Source: Oscillospiraceae bacterium
Lineage (GTDB): Bacteria; Bacillota; Clostridia; Oscillospirales; Oscillospiraceae
Direction of reading: 5' to 3'
Assembly (NCBI GenBank): GCA_904501855.1
Contig: CAJGCI010000069.1
Span: 1 to 9,670 of the forward strand
Length of the DNA: 9,670 nt
The notes below the pieces were generated by a model. It did no database searches and had not been told where the DNA came from. It saw nothing but the letters and a program-made list of their open reading frames with translations. Positions 6,670-9,670 of the stretch are shown here, piece after piece; positions within the stretch are counted from its first letter, which is position 1; each line of letters opens with the position of its first letter. The position numbers and the translations under genes were made by a program.

Positions 6670-7263
6670 TCAATTATATTTATTCATAGCCTTGTCGGGC
6701 CCTTCTTCAATGTAGCATTCCACTGCATCGGCTGCCCGCCGGACCGCGTCTGCGATCAGCTTCGCATCGTCACCGTGGAATTTTCCCAACACCCAGTCTT
6801 TCATATCATAGTGTTCTGGCGGAACGCCAACACCGATTTTGATCCGCGGGAATTGGTCGGTACCGAGATTCTGAATAATGCTTTTCAGTCCGTTGTGGCC
6901 GCCCGCAGATCCGCTGCGGCGAATGCGCAGCTTTCCGACAGGGAGCGACACATCATCGGAGATGACCAGCACGTGTTCTGGTGGGATTTTATAAAACTGT
7001 ACCGCCTGTGCCACCGCATCACCGGAGAGATTCATATAAGTCTGCGGTTTCATGAAGACGGTTTTGGAGCCGGAAACGGTCCCGCTTCCCAGCAGGGATC
7101 GATACTTGATACGGTTGATGCGAACATCGAATTTCTTTTCACATACATCCGCGGTCATGAATCCCACGTTGTGGCGGGTGTCCCGGTATTCCATACCTGG
7201 ATTGCCGAGGAAAATGACGATCCAGCTGTCCGAACCGTAATTGGATTTCTTTCGGAAAAACAT
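6670..7263 (-). CDS. pth: Peptidyl-tRNA hydrolase Pth
   Basis: Pth frees tRNA from peptidyl-tRNAs that drop off the ribosome. The 197 residues match the bacterial family. The active-site residues known from E. coli are present with an offset of about ten: N21 in LGNPGMEYRDTRHNVGF (19-35), the catalytic H31 in the same block, N78 in KPQTYMNLSG (72-81), D103 in ISDDVSLP (101-108) and N124 in GSAGGHNGLKSI (118-129). A short N-terminal extension (MFFRKKSNYGSDSW) precedes the first strand. The gene starts eight bases after the prs stop with no recognisable Shine-Dalgarno sequence, so it probably depends on translational coupling to prs, or the true start lies a little further in. The prs-pth neighbourhood is common in Firmicutes. 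Confidence 0.96.
   Translation of the reverse strand: MFFRKKSNYGSDSWIVIFLGNPGMEYRDTRHNVGFMTADVCEKKFDVRINRIKYRSLLGSGTVSGSKTVFMKPQTYMNLSGDAVAQAVQFYKIPPEHVLVISDDVSLPVGKLRIRRSGSAGGHNGLKSIIQNLGTDQFPRIKIGVGVPPEHYDMKDWVLGKFHGDDAKLIADAVRRAADAVECYIEEGPDKAMNKYN
6673..6678 (-). promoter_or_regulatory. Candidate -10 box for glgC inside the end of pth
   Basis: The last pth codons on the minus strand read AAATATAATTGA and contain a perfect TATAAT (6678 to 6673). A transcript starting seven bases downstream would begin at about 6666, the edge of the hairpin at 6638-6665. I find no good -35 at 16-18 bases; CCGACA is at 14, which is too short. TATAAT arises easily from Tyr-Asn codons, so this is tentative. 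Confidence 0.25.
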
Positions 7264-7271
7264 CGTTTGGA

Positions 7272-8234
7272 TTATTCAAACAGATTGGAGATGGAGATCT
7301 CCTCGTAGATACGCTCGATGGCATCGGCGAACACCGGTGCAACGGACATATAGCGAATGATATCGCATTTCGGCTTGTCCGTGGGATACGGGATGGTATC
7401 CAGCAGGAGCAGCTCCTTGATCACGCTGTTGTTCAGCCGTTCAATGGCAGGGCCGGACAGGACACCGTGGCTTGCACAGGCGTAGACTTCCTTGGCTCCA
7501 CCGACATTGACGAGAGCTTCCGCTGCACCACAGAGAGATCCGGCGGTATCCACCATATCATCCAGGAGGATGCAGGTCTTGCCTTCCACATTGCCGATGA
7601 TGTTCATGACTTCGGAATGATTGGCTTTTTCGCGGCGCTTGTCCACGATGGCCATGTTGACACCGAGCTTCATGGAGAAGGCACGGGCACGGGCAGTGCT
7701 GCCGACATCAGGGGATACGACCATGATGTCTTCGTTGCCTTTTCCGAATACACGGATGTAGTGTTTTGCAAACACGGGAGCGCCCATGAGGTTGTCGACG
7801 GGGATATCGAAGAAACCCTGGATCTGAGCGGCGTGAAGGTCCATGGTCAGCACGCGGTCTGCACCTGCGGCGGTGATCAGGTTCGCGACGAGCTTGGCAG
7901 AGATGGGATCACGGCTCTTGGCCTTGCGGTCCTGACGGGCATATCCGAAATAGGGAACCACAGCAGTGATACGGCCAGCGGAAGCACGGCGCATCGCATC
8001 GGTCATGACCAGAAGCTCCATCAGACTGTCATTAACCGGTTTGCAGGTGGACTGAACAATAAAGACATCGCATCCGCGAACGGGCTCGTGCACGGAAATG
8101 GAGCACTCGCCGTCGGCAAACGAAGTCACAGTGGCATTGCCCAGGCTCTTGTTTAAATGAGCACAGATCTCTTCGGCTAAAACGGGATTGGAATTGCCGG
8201 TAAACACTTTTATCTCATTGCCGTGTGAAATCAT
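7272..8234 (-). CDS. prs: Ribose-phosphate pyrophosphokinase Prs
   Basis: PRPP synthetase transfers pyrophosphate from ATP to ribose-5-phosphate, giving the precursor of purines, pyrimidines, NAD, histidine and tryptophan. The 320-residue length is standard for the class I enzyme. VQSTCKPVNDSLMELL (60-75) and the flexible ATP loop ARQDRKAKSRDPISAK (99-114) are followed by MDLHAAQIQGFF (131-142) and the PRPP-binding loop LLDDMVDTAGS (223-233). The middle block reads VVSPDVGSTARARAFS (172-187), where many orthologues have GGVVRAR; the key Asp and Arg are kept. The ATG is preceded by AGAAAGGA (8242-8249 on the plus strand). It is the first gene of the minus-strand cluster, behind a candidate promoter in the divergent region shared with prfB. 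Confidence 0.97.
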   Translation of the reverse strand: MISHGNEIKVFTGNSNPVLAEEICAHLNKSLGNATVTSFADGECSISVHEPVRGCDVFIVQSTCKPVNDSLMELLVMTDAMRRASAGRITAVVPYFGYARQDRKAKSRDPISAKLVANLITAAGADRVLTMDLHAAQIQGFFDIPVDNLMGAPVFAKHYIRVFGKGNEDIMVVSPDVGSTARARAFSMKLGVNMAIVDKRREKANHSEVMNIIGNVEGKTCILLDDMVDTAGSLCGAAEALVNVGGAKEVYACASHGVLSGPAIERLNNSVIKELLLLDTIPYPTDKPKCDIIRYMSVAPVFADAIERIYEEISISNLFE

Positions 8235-8293
8235 AAACTTGTCCTTTCTGAGTTAAGATCATCAACGCATAATAATCCATATTGGTATGAAAT

Positions 8294-8322
8294 ATTATAT
8301 CAAAGGGACCCCTAAAAAAAAA
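8294..8322 (-). promoter_or_regulatory. Probable promoter of the prs cluster
   Basis: On the minus strand a perfect -10 box TATAAT spans 8299 to 8294. Seventeen bases upstream there is only a T-rich hexamer within the nine-base A/T tract at 8314-8322, a poor match to TTGACA. The start of transcription would be near 8287, leaving a leader of about 52 bases. The weak -35 suggests help from an activator or from the bendable A tract. Confidence 0.5.
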
Positions 8323-8330
8323 GGGCATTG

Positions 8331-8359
8331 TTTACATTTAGTTGTTTTTTGTATATAAT
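8331..8359 (+). promoter_or_regulatory. Housekeeping promoter of prfB
   Basis: TTTACA (8331-8336) and TATAAT (8354-8359) are separated by exactly 17 bases, five of six and six of six matches to the primary sigma factor consensus. The expected start of transcription is near 8366, about 54 bases before the prfB ATG. This is the best promoter in the window. Confidence 0.85.
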
Positions 8360-8419
8360 GTCCGAGTTATCATGAAATACGTGGATTTAAGATAAAAATG
8401 TTGAGGAAGTTGTTGAAAA

Positions 8420-9547
8420 ATGGCAGCAATACAGTACGAAGAATACAAGGTAAAACTGAACAACATCCAGCCCACTATTGACCTGGTGGGAAAGGCCCTG
8501 AATCTGGACGCCGCGGCACAGGAAATTGAGGAACTGGAGATGGCAAGTTCCCGTCCCGAGTTCTGGAATGACGTGGAAAATTCCCAGAAAGTGCAGAAGC
8601 GACTCGCTCTGCTGAAGGGCAAGGTGGAGAAGTTTCAGAAGCTTCAGTCGTCCTGGGAGGACATGGTCACGCTGTGTGAGATCGCCGTGGAAGAAAATGA
8701 CGACAGCCTCCTTCCGGAGCTGGAAGAACAGTATGACGCATTCGAAAAGGAACTGGAGAGCATGCGGCTCGGAACGCTTCTTACCGGAGAATATGACAGC
8801 AACAATGCCATCCTGACGTTCCATGCCGGCGCCGGCGGAACCGAGGCACAGGACTGGACCCAGATGCTCTACCGCATGTACAACATGTGGGCGGAACGCC
8901 ATGGATTCGGACTGAAAGTCCTGGACTATCTTGACGGTGATGAAGCCGGCATCAAAAGTGCCACCATCATGATCGAGGGAGAGAATGCCTACGGTTATCT
9001 GAAGAGCGAGAACGGGATCCACCGTCTCGTCCGTGTGTCTCCCTTCGATGCGGCCGGCAGACGGCACACCTCCTTCGCGGCGGTGGAAGTCATGCCGGAG
9101 ATCACGGAAGACAGCGAGATTGAGCTGAGGGACGAAGACATCAAGATGGACGTATACCGCTCCTCCGGAGCAGGCGGACAGAAAGTCAACAAGACATCCT
9201 CCGCAGTGCGTCTGACCCATATTCCCACCGGCATCGTAGTCGCCTCTCAGGTGGAACGAAGCCACTTCCAGAATCTTGAAAACTGCAAGAATATGCTCCG
9301 CGCTCGTCTTGCCGAGATCAAGGAGAGAGAACATCTGGAAAAGATCAGCGACATCAAGGGCGTGCAGATGAAGATCGAGTGGGGAAGCCAGATCCGTTCC
9401 TACGTGTTCATGCCGTATCAGCTGGTAAAGGATCACCGCACCAATTTTGAAGACGGCAATATCGATAATGTAATGGACGGCGACATTGACGGCTTCATCA
9501 ACGCATATCTCACCATGAAAGCAGACGAGAACGACGGCAAGTCGTGA
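8420..9547 (+). CDS. prfB: Peptide chain release factor 2 (RF2), without frameshift site
   Basis: RF2 recognises UGA and UAA stop codons and triggers release of the finished protein from the ribosome. The 375 residues cover the whole family: an N-terminal helical domain (about 1-115), AGAGGTEAQDW (136-146), the codon-reading motif SPF (207-209) in RVSPFDAAGRRHTSF (205-219), and the catalytic GGQ (252-254) in SSGAGGQKVNKTSSAVRLTH (248-267). WGSQIRSYVF (321-330) is also conserved. Many bacteria have an in-frame UGA near codon 26 of prfB, read through by a +1 frameshift that gives autoregulation; here that region (ALNLDAAAQ, 26-34) is continuous and carries CTG GAC with no stop. A GAGG (8403-8406) lies 13 bases before the ATG. 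A strong promoter lies upstream and no terminator follows. Confidence 0.97.
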   Translation: MAAIQYEEYKVKLNNIQPTIDLVGKALNLDAAAQEIEELEMASSRPEFWNDVENSQKVQKRLALLKGKVEKFQKLQSSWEDMVTLCEIAVEENDDSLLPELEEQYDAFEKELESMRLGTLLTGEYDSNNAILTFHAGAGGTEAQDWTQMLYRMYNMWAERHGFGLKVLDYLDGDEAGIKSATIMIEGENAYGYLKSENGIHRLVRVSPFDAAGRRHTSFAAVEVMPEITEDSEIELRDEDIKMDVYRSSGAGGQKVNKTSSAVRLTHIPTGIVVASQVERSHFQNLENCKNMLRARLAEIKEREHLEKISDIKGVQMKIEWGSQIRSYVFMPYQLVKDHRTNFEDGNIDNVMDGDIDGFINAYLTMKADENDGKS

Positions 9548-9588
9548 TCGATACTTAAAATTCGAAACTGAAATAAAGGAATGATGGA

Positions 9589-9670
9589 ATGAGCGCATCA
9601 ACAGATCGCAAAAAACGTCAGGAAGCCATTGCCAACGGCACTGACAAAAAGACCATTGCAATGCAGGAAG
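9589..9670 (+). CDS. Start of an unidentified gene, cut by the window end
   Basis: An ATG at 9589-9591 is preceded by AAAGGA (9575-9580) with ideal spacing, and the frame stays open for 27 codons to the window end. The visible peptide starts MSASTDRKKRQEAIANGTDK, highly charged and probably cytoplasmic or a tail before a membrane segment. Starts of this kind precede a transmembrane helix in some clostridial proteins, including parvulin/SurA-like ones, but that is recollection and cannot be confirmed from 27 residues. It lies 41 bases after prfB with no terminator between, so the two are probably co-transcribed. Confidence 0.6.
   Translation, partial: MSASTDRKKRQEAIANGTDKKTIAMQE

Noticed and set aside
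8387..9661. Minus-strand open frame of 424 codons opposite prfB
   Set aside because: It covers prfB in antisense, including the promoter-proximal leader and the next gene start. The composition is low in recognisable motifs and no binding site is present; prfB itself is unambiguous.

Overview
The window looks like chromosomal DNA of a low-to-moderate-GC anaerobic Firmicute, most likely a clostridial (Oscillospiraceae/Ruminococcaceae-type) gut bacterium. The best pointers are a GlgC/GlgD pair of ADP-glucose pyrophosphorylase subunits, which is a Firmicutes arrangement, strong AGGAGG-type ribosome binding sites, and the forms of Prs, Pth and RF2. The assignment is inference from gene type and style; there is no rRNA or other marker in the window. 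I see no mobile element, CRISPR array, tRNA or rRNA.

Layout. Positions 1-66 may be the end of a plus-strand gene that starts outside the window. Positions 67-432 hold no convincing gene but contain two good hairpin terminators and some possible regulatory sequence. From 433 to 8234 every gene lies on the minus strand. In order of transcription these are prs (PRPP synthetase), pth (peptidyl-tRNA hydrolase), glgC, glgD (ADP-glucose pyrophosphorylase subunits), glgP (glycogen phosphorylase), a PsuK-like sugar kinase and dtd (D-aminoacyl-tRNA deacylase). A divergent intergenic region (8235-8419) carries a near-consensus promoter for prfB (release factor 2) on the plus strand and a probable promoter for prs on the minus strand. 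A short-spaced plus-strand gene downstream of prfB is cut by the window end.

How the genes work together. GlgC/GlgD make ADP-glucose, the glucosyl donor for glycogen synthesis, and GlgP releases glucose-1-phosphate from glycogen, which is also the GlgC substrate. Both directions of the glycogen cycle are therefore on one transcript, but glycogen synthase (GlgA) and branching enzyme (GlgB) are not here. Prs draws on ribose-5-phosphate and ATP. Pth, Dtd and RF2 are translation quality-control or termination factors. The PsuK-like kinase and Dtd sit behind a hairpin after glgP and may be a partly separate unit.

Most of the window is ordinary housekeeping and storage metabolism and I do not see a clearly new system. 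The points most worth a second look are the PsuK-like kinase with altered sugar-binding residues, the catalytically degenerate GlgD, the hairpin and -10 box between pth and glgC, the prfB gene without the programmed frameshift, and the non-coding region 67-432.
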